The translations under genes and the position numbers were made by a program. From positions 20,927 to 41,727 of the forward strand of contig CAMPET010000238.1 in assembly GCA_946803715.1 (NCBI GenBank): DNA of 20,801 nucleotides, given 5' to 3'. The notes below the pieces were generated by a model. It saw nothing but the letters and a program-made list of their open reading frames with translations. It was not told the origin of the DNA and did no database searches. Origin of the DNA: Beroe ovata. Taxonomy: Eukaryota > Ctenophora > Nuda > Beroida > Beroidae. Of this stretch, positions 1 through 8,636 are shown in pieces. Position 1 is the stretch's first letter. Every line of letters begins with the position of its first letter.

Positions 1-53
1 TGTGTGTGTGTGTGTGTGTGTATATGTGTGAGTGAGCGTGTGTGTGAGTGTGA
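1..53. repeat. TG-rich microsatellite
   Basis: Nearly pure TG dinucleotides for the first 20 bases, then interrupted TG/AG repeats to about 53. It is cut by the window start. Confidence 0.95.
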
Positions 54-760
54 TTGTGAGTCCCGACATCAGTTCACCCCACTCTGAAGGAATATCAATA
101 GAGGGGGGGATGTCAGCGAACAATACACTTGGTATTGACACTGACCCGATAACGCAAGACAAGAATACACGATCACACGCATTCTCATAATAACAATACG
201 TCTACTACTACTGCTACTAGAGAGAGAGAATTAGCTGTGGCAAAAAACTGGAGCAAATCTGCATAAAATTCGAGAAAAGAAATATTATAACGTCCGTAAT
301 TAATGTAAGCATACTGACAGGTAGCTGCGAATTCAGACAGCCTGGGATCACAGATTTGGTAGAGAAGACGTTTTATCAAGACAAAAGTCACGAGGCGGTC
401 ATGGGAAGCAAAGTTTTCTCCCACCGACTCATCCTTCTCGATCTTTCTCTCTTCTAGCGGTCCACTTTGTATAGCTCACCCTCCTTCCCCCTCCTGTCTT
501 TCTTCCTCCCATAGCCTGATTCTCAATCTCTTACTCAGTGAACCTCACAACATCCAAACTCACAACCCCAACTCCCTCTCTCATCGGCCCCTCCCTCCCT
601 CAACATCCCTCTCATCAATCTATAGCACCCCTTCTCCTGTCAAGATATATGAAGATTATAAGAGTGCTAATCATCAGTATAAGCAGGCAAAGTGGGGACC
701 ACGTGATTAGCAATATTAATATATGACAAATCAACCGCTAACAGCTGGTCAGAATCAGGT

Positions 761-761
<1 letters not shown>

Positions 762-797
<36 letters not shown>
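762..797. repeat. CA microsatellite next to an N
   Basis: An uninterrupted run of CA dinucleotides, followed by a single undetermined base at 798. The N probably marks uncertain repeat length in the assembly. Confidence 0.95.
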
Positions 798-881
798 NGT
801 TTAAGCTATTCAGAATAGAGTATAATAGAATTAGGTGTATTTCCATTAAGAAATAGACTTCGTGATAATGTGGAATTTTGA

Positions 882-989
882 GGGATTTTTTTGGGGAATT
901 TTGGGGAATTTTGGGGAGTTTTGGGGAACTTTTTTTTGGGGAACTTCAAAAAACCCGGGGGACTTTCCCAAAGTTCCCCAAAATTCCCC
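882..989 (+). repeat. G-tract repeat forming a long foldback
   Basis: GGGG tracts start at 893, 903, 913 and 923, exactly 10 bp apart with AATTTT-like spacers, and another starts at 938. C-rich sequence follows at 966-1000. Bases 913-932 are the reverse complement of 970-989 with one mismatch, so one strand can fold into a roughly 20-bp stem with a 37-base loop. The four evenly spaced G4 tracts could instead form a G-quadruplex. The tryptophan- and glycine-rich open frames across it on both strands are by-products of this composition. Confidence 0.8.
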
Positions 990-1243
990 TTGGACCCCCC
1001 CCTTAGTAGCACCTATTCTGGTGTTGAACTGCATGTTACTCAGCATGAGTAGCGCAATGAGTCGTGAACATTCAACATATTGGGGGAGTGGGAGGGGAGA
1101 GATTGGGAGAGAAACAAGGGTTTGTTTTAGCCCGAGAAATTTACAATGAAAAGTTAAACGATTCCCATTTTTTACCGCGGGTATAATGAATATTCCCTGA
1201 AATGACAGGATCATAGCACTGGCCCGGAAACATCGGATTGGTG

Positions 1244-1411
1244 TCTTCAGGAGACGAGTCGGAAGACATGAAAACTAGTATGAAGTCGGGTCTGAAGACA
1301 TTGGAGAGTTGGAAGAGACATTGGAAGAGACATATTACAGCCGACATTATGCTAGGCTCCACCGAGGATGAAATGGGTGAACCTATAATTGAGCCTTATT
1401 CCATCGGTAAA
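1244..1411 (+). other. Possible isolated coding exon, unidentified
   Basis: An open segment is preceded by an acceptor-like CTTCAG ending near 1250 and followed by a possible donor near 1408 (GTAAAAGG). Its translation is charged, rich in Lys, Glu, Asp and Ser, and contains a short internal duplication (WKRHWKRH) from a repeated 12-bp unit. I recognise no family and see no neighbouring exon to join it to. It may be chance. Confidence 0.15.
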
Positions 1412-1945
1412 AGGTCAAAGTTGGGTATTTAATGAAAAAAGTGGCTCTAGTCGTAGCAGGATAGAGCTAGATAATTGCATAACTAATGACCAGGGAGAGA
1501 GATAGGGTGGAAAACTCGAGAAGTTACGATGTGTGAGGGAGAACAATGTCTAGAGAGAAAAGGGAGGAAAGGAGGAGAGACTCAAACCAAACTGATTCCT
1601 ATCTCCGCTGCTCAATCAGAAGAAGAGGAGAGAGGTAGGAGGATTGTGTTATTGTGAAGATAAGGATGCTCTAGGATGATCGTGTGTGTTTTCTTGTAAT
1701 GGCTCACTAGCAACAAGATAGGGTATATAATATTTCCCTTCTCTCCCTATGATAATGTTAGCGATACATAGGGCATGGAAAAATAACCTGAACAACTCCT
1801 GAAGTCAGGAGGGAGAGAGAGAGGGATGGTTATCTGAGGTCATGTGATCTGATCCTAGCCATTATCATCTACATACGGCAGAATTTGTTGTAGTAGTAGT
1901 ACTAGTATTAGCTACAGTCTACACACAGCTATTACAAACATGGAG

Positions 1946-1973
1946 AAAACAAACAAACAAACAAACAAACAAA
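1946..1973. repeat. AAAC tetranucleotide microsatellite
   Basis: About seven consecutive AAAC/CAAA units in otherwise unremarkable AT-rich sequence. Confidence 0.9.
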
Positions 1974-2026
1974 CTATCTCATACATAGCTTGAGACGTGC
2001 AGACTGCACATATCCCGTCTCCTGTC

Positions 2027-2040
2027 GTTGTCATGACAAC
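2027..2040. promoter_or_regulatory. Perfect 14-bp palindrome, RFX X-box-like
   Basis: The sequence GTTGTCATGACAAC is an exact palindrome. It differs from the RFX X-box palindrome GTTGCCATGGCAAC at one base per half site. No gene start is recognised nearby, so function is speculative. Confidence 0.3.
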
Positions 2041-2318
2041 CGAAGACAGTTCAGTGACAATGTAAACAACTATCATGTCAATTGAGATACACTATGTTTC
2101 GTCACTGTCAGAGAGGCCACATTTAGCCCAGCCAATACGGAAGTTTTTCTCTTTTTTAAAGGAAGAGGACCACTAAAAATAGGATACAACCCGGTAAATA
2201 GGTTTATATACTATCGGCAGATAGGGTAGTGAAGTGAAGCAGAGTATGGGTGGAGTCTAGGGAAGGATGACTGCTCAGATTCTAGAATCACGTGTCAAAG
2301 GAGAGTGATTCGTGTTCT

Positions 2319-2374
2319 GTGTGATTTCATGATGTGTGATTTCATGATGTGTGATATCATGATGTGTGATATTG
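2319..2374. repeat. 15-bp tandem repeat
   Basis: Units of GTGTGATTTCATGAT start at 2319, 2334 and 2349 (the third has one change), with a partial fourth from 2364. Confidence 0.9.
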
Positions 2375-2378
2375 AACT

Positions 2379-2408
2379 CTTATCAAGTTTAGGTTACAAC
2401 TTGATAAG
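2379..2408. repeat. Perfect 11-bp inverted repeat (hairpin)
   Basis: CTTATCAAGTT at 2379-2389 and its exact reverse complement at 2398-2408 are separated by 8 bases. It lies 5 bp after the 15-bp tandem repeat. No T-run or gene end is associated with it. Confidence 0.85.
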
Positions 2409-4082
2409 GTGTTTCATTGATACACTGTTATCACTGATAACGAGATTACATGTGGCAGAATAACCAGCGTGATTATAGTGCGTCATACGGCAACAGTATT
2501 AATCAAGTCATACTTCATATGCTGATTGATGTATGAAATGACAAACCTAATATATTGCAGTTTCTAGAAGCACCTAATATCAAATCAATTTGTTAAAACC
2601 TACATTGATAAATTAATAAAAGAAACTAAAATGAAGTCGAGTAAACGTCAATAAGTCATGTCAATCTGTACAAGAAAAACAGAGGTCATCATGTTAAGCA
2701 TACTGAAGAGGATAGTAAAACGACGATCTTGTTTATTTACAATCTCAGTCCGCAAGTGGCAGCAAAGTATTTAAAAAGTGAAAAGGTATTGTGAACACTT
2801 ATTGACTATTAATACACTGCAAGGCAGTAAAGAACTTACAATTTCTGATTTTTTGATGTTTTTTCGCTTCTTCTGGATAGAGTTTTGTTTTTGTTTGCTG
2901 AAATATACGTACTAAAAATCAAATAAACTGCATGATTGTTTATGGGACTTGAGGAGATATGAGATAACAATATTTTGGTTACTTTATCTTTTTTAAACAC
3001 GCGACATCCAGCAAATTTCTAGCTATCTCCCAGTGGACGAAATAACAGATTGGATTATGATTATTAAAGTTATGTGCGGAGCCAAAGCGAACAATATTAC
3101 ACTTTGTGTGTGAGCGGTGTGTACAAACACACGTGACAGACAGACAGACTGTCTGGTCACAAACAAGTGACAGATAGACTGGGTGGTGACAGACACCATC
3201 AGGTGGCAATACAACAAAAAGCAAGGCCAGGGGGGCATGATCAGCGATGCGTTGCTAATCAAGGGGTACTTCATATCAATAGGGGTGTTGCTGTGATAAT
3301 AGGAAACCTTGGAGGTATTGCTTTCATTGCAAGCAACAACCGTGAAGTTGACAAGAGATCAGTCTAACTGTCAGTCTTGGGAAGTATGTTCCTGATGAGC
3401 TGTGAGCAGTTTAACCTGATCGTATCCTTCCATAAGATATGGACCCCTTCGTCGCGTCGCGCTATACTTTATACGAAGAACGTTCGTCAGAAAATGAAAT
3501 GACGCCAAAAAATAATACGCGTTAAAAAATCTCAGTCGCAATGACGAATCACACCATTTGGATTTCGACGGAAGAAAGATGAATCGTTCTTTAGTGAATC
3601 AGATGAACAATCATTGGCCAGAAATTTCTCTCTGACGTTTCAACTCATAGTGTGAGGTCGAATCGACAGCATATAATGAATAAGGGAGAGGGAGGGGAAA
3701 GAAGTGGGAGGTTTTTTCATTTGATGGCTGTTTTTAATTTGTTTCAAACCACGAAATATCAGGGTAACTTCATGCAAATACTCACTTGAGCAGGCGTCTT
3801 TGGAGGGAGTCTTTGATCTTTTAGTTCATCGCGCTATATCTGGGAATAGAGTGTTGCATGAAAATCCCGTGTCAGAGTCAATATGGTGTCGGAGGTGGAA
3901 GTGACGGAAAGCAACGGAAAAGTGGTGTCAAGAGTGATGGGAAGCGATGAAAAGCTGGTGTCAAGGGGGGGGGAGATTGATCCAACCATTCACCACACTC
4001 CACATGGCTATTGGTCAAGGGGGTCGTGATACTGTGGGTAAATACCAATCAGTATCATTACCAATCTATATGTGGATATCAC

Positions 4083-4123
4083 TGTGTGTGTGTGTTTGTG
4101 GGTGTGTGTGTGTGTGTGTGTGT
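4083..4123. repeat. TG microsatellite next to an N
   Basis: TG repeats with two short interruptions, ending at a single undetermined base (4124). The open frames across it are artefacts of the repeat. Confidence 0.95.
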
Positions 4124-4398
4124 NGAAATTTCAATCAAACAATTGGACATATTCTCCCTTATGCTGTGGGGAACATGCAAGCGCCTCGTCGCCTCGTCGA
4201 AAGTGTGTGGAGTTCTCTAACCACTCCAAGTCACGGCAACTTCCCAGAATATGAGAGAAATGCAAACACAATGCATGATTGGAATTTGATGATGGAAATT
4301 ACATTAACAAAATGATACGTGAAAAAAATGATATTGAAAATGATGCAATACAAAAATTAATGTCTGTTATGATAACCGAATGATTTTGAGAAAAAAAG

Positions 4399-4543
4399 GT
4401 GGAATGTCCAATGAATGCAGTGGAGTGAATCATCAGTGTCATATATCCAAGATGAGTGAGTGTCTGTCACCTGTGTGGAATGTCCAGCGAATGCAGTGGA
4501 GTGAATGTCATATATCCAAGATGTGTGAGTGTCTGTCACCTGT
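4399..4543. repeat. Tandem duplication of a ~70-76 bp unit
   Basis: Bases 4399-4474 and 4475-4543 are nearly identical. They differ by a 7-bp indel and a few substitutions. Both copies begin GTGGAATGTCCA and end GTCTGTCACCTGT. The array ends about 10 bp before the stop codon of the minus-strand aquaporin, so it would lie in that gene's 3' UTR. Confidence 0.9.
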
Positions 4544-4552
4544 GTGTGTGTA

Positions 4553-7116
4553 TTACATTTGTGTGTCATCATGTTCCTCAGAGTCACTCAGCAGTCTGTC
4601 ACTTGTGTTCCGTGTAGCTGGTTCCAAATAGGGCACCAGCATCTCGGTAACGATGATGAACAATCTGCCCCCAATAGCTCCTAGCACGGGGGCAATCAGG
4701 TACACCTGGGTAATTGTCAAGTTTCGCCATTAAGTTGTCAAGTGATTGTCAAGTGATTGTCAAGTTTCGTCATTAATCACTCTGACCACAAAAAAGCGAC
4801 GATTACAAATTTGTGGGGATTTTATGCTACGCGCGAGCGCGCAATTGCAGACGCAACAAATTTGGCGCTAAATTTTGTGGAGTGCGCGCACTAGGGTGTT
4901 AACAAGAAAATTGTATTCGCGCCGTACGCAAAATCGACTTAAATTCCCTAATATTTGTGTCATTATGTGGCAAAATGGGGTAAACAATAGATGTCCAATC
5001 GAATTTCATGACACAACTCACCAAATAATATGCTGGAAACTTCGCAGATGTCAGAATGATTGCAAATGCTCTGGCTGGGTTGAGGCTCGCCATAGTGAAT
5101 GAGAACTGGGAATTAGTGATTAAGTGATAGAGAGTCTAAGTGATAGAAACAGTAAATGTCAGTGCTAAAGTTAAACTTTATCGCTCATTGAGGGATGAAA
5201 TACTTACAGATGTCAGTGTTGCCATGGTTACAGATAGTCCAATGAAGTACAGGTCACAGCGAAATGTGATGACAACTGATATCAACATCATCCCAGCCAT
5301 CTCAACCAGAAACATCTGCGGACATCGTTACAGTTACTTCCTAGATAAGCACTGAGCTCTGATGAATGTCTCAAGTAAATCGGTAAATTCGTCCGGGAGC
5401 TCGAATGACCAACACATTTCAGTTTGAGTGAGCATTTAAGGATAGCTATAATCTTCAAACTTCTACCATAGCTCACGGACCATAAGAAAGTCCGACAACC
5501 AAAATTTCATGTCGATCTGATAATTGACCCCAAAGTTAGGGGCCGCCAAAACCCCTTATCCGCTCAAAACATGCAAGTTTGAGTGAGCATTTGAGGATTA
5601 CTCCCGAGCGGATTAAGCTATAGTCTTGAAACTTCTATCATAGCTCACGAAACATAAGAAACTCCGACAACCAAAATTTCATGTCGATCTGATAAATGGC
5701 TCCCAAGTAAAGGCCCGCCATAGCCCCTTATCCGCTCAAAACATGCAAGTTTGAGTGAGAATTTGAGAAAAGCTCCCAAACGGATCAAGCTATAGTCATG
5801 AAACTTCTATCACAGCTCAAGGACCATTAGAAACTCGGTCAAGCAAAAATTCGCGTCAAACCGATAATCGGTTCCCAAGTTATGGGCCGCCATAACCCCC
5901 TATCCGCTCAAAACATGCAAGTTTGAGTGAGCATTTAAGAATTACTCCCGAACGGCTTAAGCTATAGTCTTGAAACTTCTATCACAGCTAAAGGACCATT
6001 AAAAACTCGGACAAACAAAAATTCACGTCAATCCGATAATCGGTTTTCAAGTTAAAGGCCGCCATAACTCCTTATCCGCTCAAAACATGCAAGTTTGAGT
6101 GAGCATTTGAGGATAGCTACCAAACGGTTAAAGCTATAGTCTTGAATCTTCTATCATAGCTCACGGACCATTAGAAACTCCGACAACCAAAATTTCATAT
6201 CGATCTGATAATTGGCTCCCAAGTTAAGGGCTGCCATAGCCCCTTATCCGCTCAAAACATGCAAGTTTGAGTGAGCATTTGACGATAACTCCCAAACAGA
6301 TCAGAATTACGGCCAATTACCTTATTGTAGGCTGAGTTAAAGGTCAAAGCAGGAGTCTTGGGCGCATCCACCAGGAGCCAACAATTTTTGTGCATAGATT
6401 TTGAAGTTTACTCAATTTAGGTCGAAACAAACATCAAACCTGTGCAATTGAAGTTCCCTCCAGCAGCAAAAGGACACCAAGGCCAGGAACTGAGTAACCT
6501 GGGCCAGGTAGAACTATCCATATTGCAATGGCTTGTCCAATGATAGCTCCCAAAGTCTGACTTAAGATGTAGAATATCATGCGAAATAGTGGGAGCTGAA
6601 AATTGTGCTCAGTGAATATTATCAGGAAATGTAACTGCTCGTTGTTATGTCCAGCTGAATTGAACAATGTGACTTACACGCTGGAATATGCAGAGAGATG
6701 CAGTAATAGCTGGGTTGAAGTAACCATGGTTCCCAAACATGAACAGAAGAACAGTGTAGAGTAGACCTGCTATGACACTGAAACAGTTGCAAGTTAGCAC
6801 TACTCTTAGTCAGGGGCACCAGCTTTTATTGTATGTGCATAACTGCTTCTGGATGTAGCAATGACTCCAACTAATAAAGGTTGGCTCCAACTTGTCATAA
6901 TATAGTTGCCAGAATATACATGTTCAATTCTTTGCCTTAATTCAATGAAATATATATATATAACCTGATATTATAAATGACAGAACTGCCATCATGTCTG
7001 GAGACAATGAGAGTGTTTATCAAAACAATCAGCATTGTTCCAATTCCTTCACTTGCAACAAGTTGCCAGAACTTCAGCATTCTCAGTTCATCAGAGCCTA
7101 TCCCACTTCTAACCAT
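4553..7116 (-). CDS. Aquaporin (MIP family water/solute channel), six exons
   Basis: A membrane channel for water or small neutral solutes. Exons on the minus strand, in coding order: 7116-6965, 6777-6678, 6595-6440, 5315-5208, 5105-5022, 4705-4553. All junctions are GT-AG and in phase, giving 250 residues, a typical family length. TM1 includes FWQLVASEGIGT near residues 16-27. The first pore motif NPA is at 72-74 (FNPAIT). Residues 88-112 form TM3, followed by a Pro/Gly-rich loop. TM4 carries the conserved Glu (FLVEM, about 141). The second motif is LNPARAF, with NPA at 181-183 and the selectivity Arg at 184. After TM6 comes a 30-residue acidic, Ser-rich cytoplasmic tail. The residue after NPAR is Ala, where aquaglyceroporins usually have Asp, so a water-type channel is more likely. 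Residues aligned to the aromatic/Arg filter look small. The ATG at 7116 directly follows an AAGG that could be a splice acceptor, so an upstream non-coding exon is possible. Intron 3 carries the 172-bp repeats. Confidence 0.9.
5411..6306 (+). repeat. Tandem array of ~172-bp satellite-like monomers
   Basis: The landmark AGTTTGAGTGAG recurs at 5421, 5576, 5749, 5920, 6092 and 6264. Spacings are 155, 173, 171, 172 and 172 bp. Each monomer also contains CCGCTCAAAACATGCAAG, GAAACTTCTATCATAGCTCA and an AACCAAAATTTCATGTCGAT-like block. Copies differ from each other by scattered substitutions, and the first is the most diverged. There is no sustained open frame in either direction. The array fills most of the 1124-bp third intron of the aquaporin (other introns of this gene are 82-316 bp). 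Confidence 0.95.
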
Positions 7117-7521
7117 CCTTGTAGGATTCAAGTGTAAAAGAAGAATACATAACTTCAAAGTATCTGCCACCAACTTACTGACAAGATATTTACACCAATT
7201 AATTCAATTGTTGCAGATTGATGTCTCAAAAGAATCTTTCTTTTCTGAAATACATCTTTTCATGAAGTATGTTTTATCACTTAAAAATTAAATAGAATAA
7301 ATTACATGACCATTGTTACATATATCAACCAATTACAAATATTAAAGCATCAAACATTTACATTTGATTCTATATTCTTTACACACAAGCATACACAGAC
7401 ATTGTATGACATGGTACAAGGTTGCGCCTCGCGACAGCACAGCCTAGCGTTGTAATGTAGTAGCGTAGCCAGGCAACATAAGTCATGGTTTTTGCTGCAC
7501 AGCTGCACTGATTGGCGCGGC

Positions 7522-7557
7522 GATTGCGTTGATCCAATGCATTGAATCAACGCAATC
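7522..7557. repeat. Perfect 12-bp inverted repeat
   Basis: GATTGCGTTGAT at 7522-7533 and its exact reverse complement at 7546-7557 flank a 12-base loop, inside the CpG-rich intergenic region. Confidence 0.85.
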
Positions 7558-7672
7558 AATACAACAATATTTGTGCGCAGTGCGCAATCTTAAATTCATG
7601 TGTTCATGTTTATGTTTCCAATTCCATAAAGCAACGCCGCGCGGGCGGTGCATACAAATAACTGAACAAAGC

Positions 7673-7813
7673 ATATTATTGCCTTGCCGGATGTTATCTG
7701 TCCATTGTTTTTTGCGCGGCGCCTTCATCGGCCTTCGCGAGTTCGCGATGAAGGCGCGCGCGCCGCGCGCAAGAAACAGTGGACAAATAACATTTGGCAG
7801 TTTGGCAATTATT
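7673..7813. repeat. Long imperfect inverted repeat, MITE-like foldback
   Basis: The left arm (about 7673-7730) and the right arm (about 7746-7813) are imperfect reverse complements. The inner 12 bp match exactly (GCGCCTTCATCG at 7719-7730 against 7746-7757), and similarity continues outward through TTGCGCG, TGTCCA.TGTTT, ATGTTAT and ATTATTGCC-like blocks. The right arm carries extra GCGCGC and about 10 further bases. There is no coding capacity. It could be a small non-autonomous foldback element or a structure of the promoter region. I did not identify target-site duplications. Confidence 0.7.
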
Positions 7814-7955
7814 GCCCGGTTTTTGCGCGCGCGTTCGTATTGGACTATTGGCCGTATTGCTGGCTTTTGCCGCTGAGCTAGTGAGCTGTACGACTCGCGA
7901 CAGCTAGTTGTCGATCGATGATAGACCTTGTCGAGAATTTCGTTTCGCGCGCGCG

Positions 7956-8003
7956 CGGCTCAAACTTATTCTCAGACAGCGGCTCAAACTTATTCTCAGA
8001 CAG
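7956..8003. repeat. 24-bp tandem duplication
   Basis: Two perfect copies of a 24-bp unit beginning CGGCTCAAACTTATTCTC, back to back at 7956-7979 and 7980-8003. Confidence 0.95.
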
Positions 8004-8636
8004 TGGCTTGCATCAGCGGTCTGGCATCGCCCGACAAGACAGCTAGTATAGTGTAGCCTGACAAAGAACATGAACTGCAATTCATTTATTTTAATTAGAT
8101 TTACCCGCGCGCCGCGCACTTGTAAGCAGTTTTCTGTTCATTTTCCATATCCAATTCAATAATTAATTTATTTATGATTGGAAGGTATTAATTCTAGCTA
8201 TTTTTTGTATGTTCAAGTTTTGCAATTACATGAATGGAAATCAGTGTCGATTCTATTCGTTTTCAGGGAATCTGGAATCCTTGATCCTGAATTTATCATC
8301 ATAAATCTTTGAAAAGTAAGAATGTGTCATGTTTCAAACCCAGCCTTTATCTTCAGCCTTTATCTTCGTTGTGGCAGAAAGTACAAATTTAATTGTTTTC
8401 CATTCTCATATAACTGGTCAATGAGAAATATGTGCCAAAGACTCGACATGCAAATGTTGTTCATTTATGTCAATCATGAATCTATTGCTCACCAGTATGT
8501 AGAAAGTAATTTTTGATCACACATGCTTCCTGATCAGGAAGGAATGCTACTGGATTGGATGGTGAAATGTAGAAAACATATTTGAATGAACATCTGCATA
8601 CTGCAGAGTCATTATGTGATCTGCCTTGTACCATAG

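Larger units (their letters stand above)
54..4552. other. Gene-poor stretch, no gene recognised
   Basis: I find no exon here that I can tie to a protein family. Open frames are short and mostly run through low-complexity DNA. The stretch holds CT-rich sequence around 420-610, a CA microsatellite (762-797), a G-rich foldback (about 882-989), purine-rich DNA around 1480-1640, an AAAC tract (about 1946-1973), a 15-bp tandem repeat with a hairpin next to it (2319-2408), a TG microsatellite (4083-4123) and a 76/69-bp tandem duplication (4399-4543). It could be intergenic, or part of an intron or UTR of a gene extending off the left end. The rightmost few hundred bases should include the 3' UTR of the minus-strand aquaporin. 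Confidence 0.6.
7117..8636. promoter_or_regulatory. Divergent intergenic region, CpG-rich, probable promoters of both flanking genes
   Basis: About 1.5 kb separates the aquaporin start codon (leftward) from the CatSper3-like start codon (rightward). The middle part, about 7420-8115, is strikingly rich in CG and GCGC compared with AT-rich flanks. This would fit a shared bidirectional promoter. It also contains foldbacks at 7522-7557 and 7673-7813 and a 24-bp tandem duplication at 7956-8003. Bases 8120-8636 and 7120-7400 are AT-rich with nothing recognisable. Upstream non-coding exons of either gene may hide here. No TATA box or initiator could be fixed. Confidence 0.5.

Noticed and set aside
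185-424. Minus-strand open frame of 79 codons
   Set aside because: No recognised family, no splice partner and no supported start; kept out of the gene list although it reads fairly naturally.
893-942. Telomere-like G4 repeat
   Set aside because: Spacers are AATTTT-like with a 10-bp period and few copies; does not match an animal telomere repeat.
862-1149. Open frames on both strands rich in Trp, Gly and Pro
   Set aside because: They are produced by the G-tract repeat and its complementary arm; no independent coding signal.
3167-3367. Plus-strand open frame with a hydrophobic GVAVIIGNLGGIAFI stretch
   Set aside because: Starts at GTG, matches no family I know and has no neighbouring exon.
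3947-4315. Open frames over the TG microsatellite
   Set aside because: Frames cross an undetermined base and simple repeat; low-complexity artefact.
5218-5231. X-box-like GTTGCCATGGTTAC
   Set aside because: Right half does not fit RGYAAC and it lies within a coding exon of the aquaporin.
5411-6306. CRISPR-like appearance of regularly spaced repeats
   Set aside because: Whole 172-bp monomers repeat without unique spacers, within an animal intron; tandem satellite instead.
7483-7881. Several overlapping open frames in the CpG-rich region
   Set aside because: Open on both strands because of GC-rich inverted repeats; similar translations on opposite strands only reflect the palindrome.
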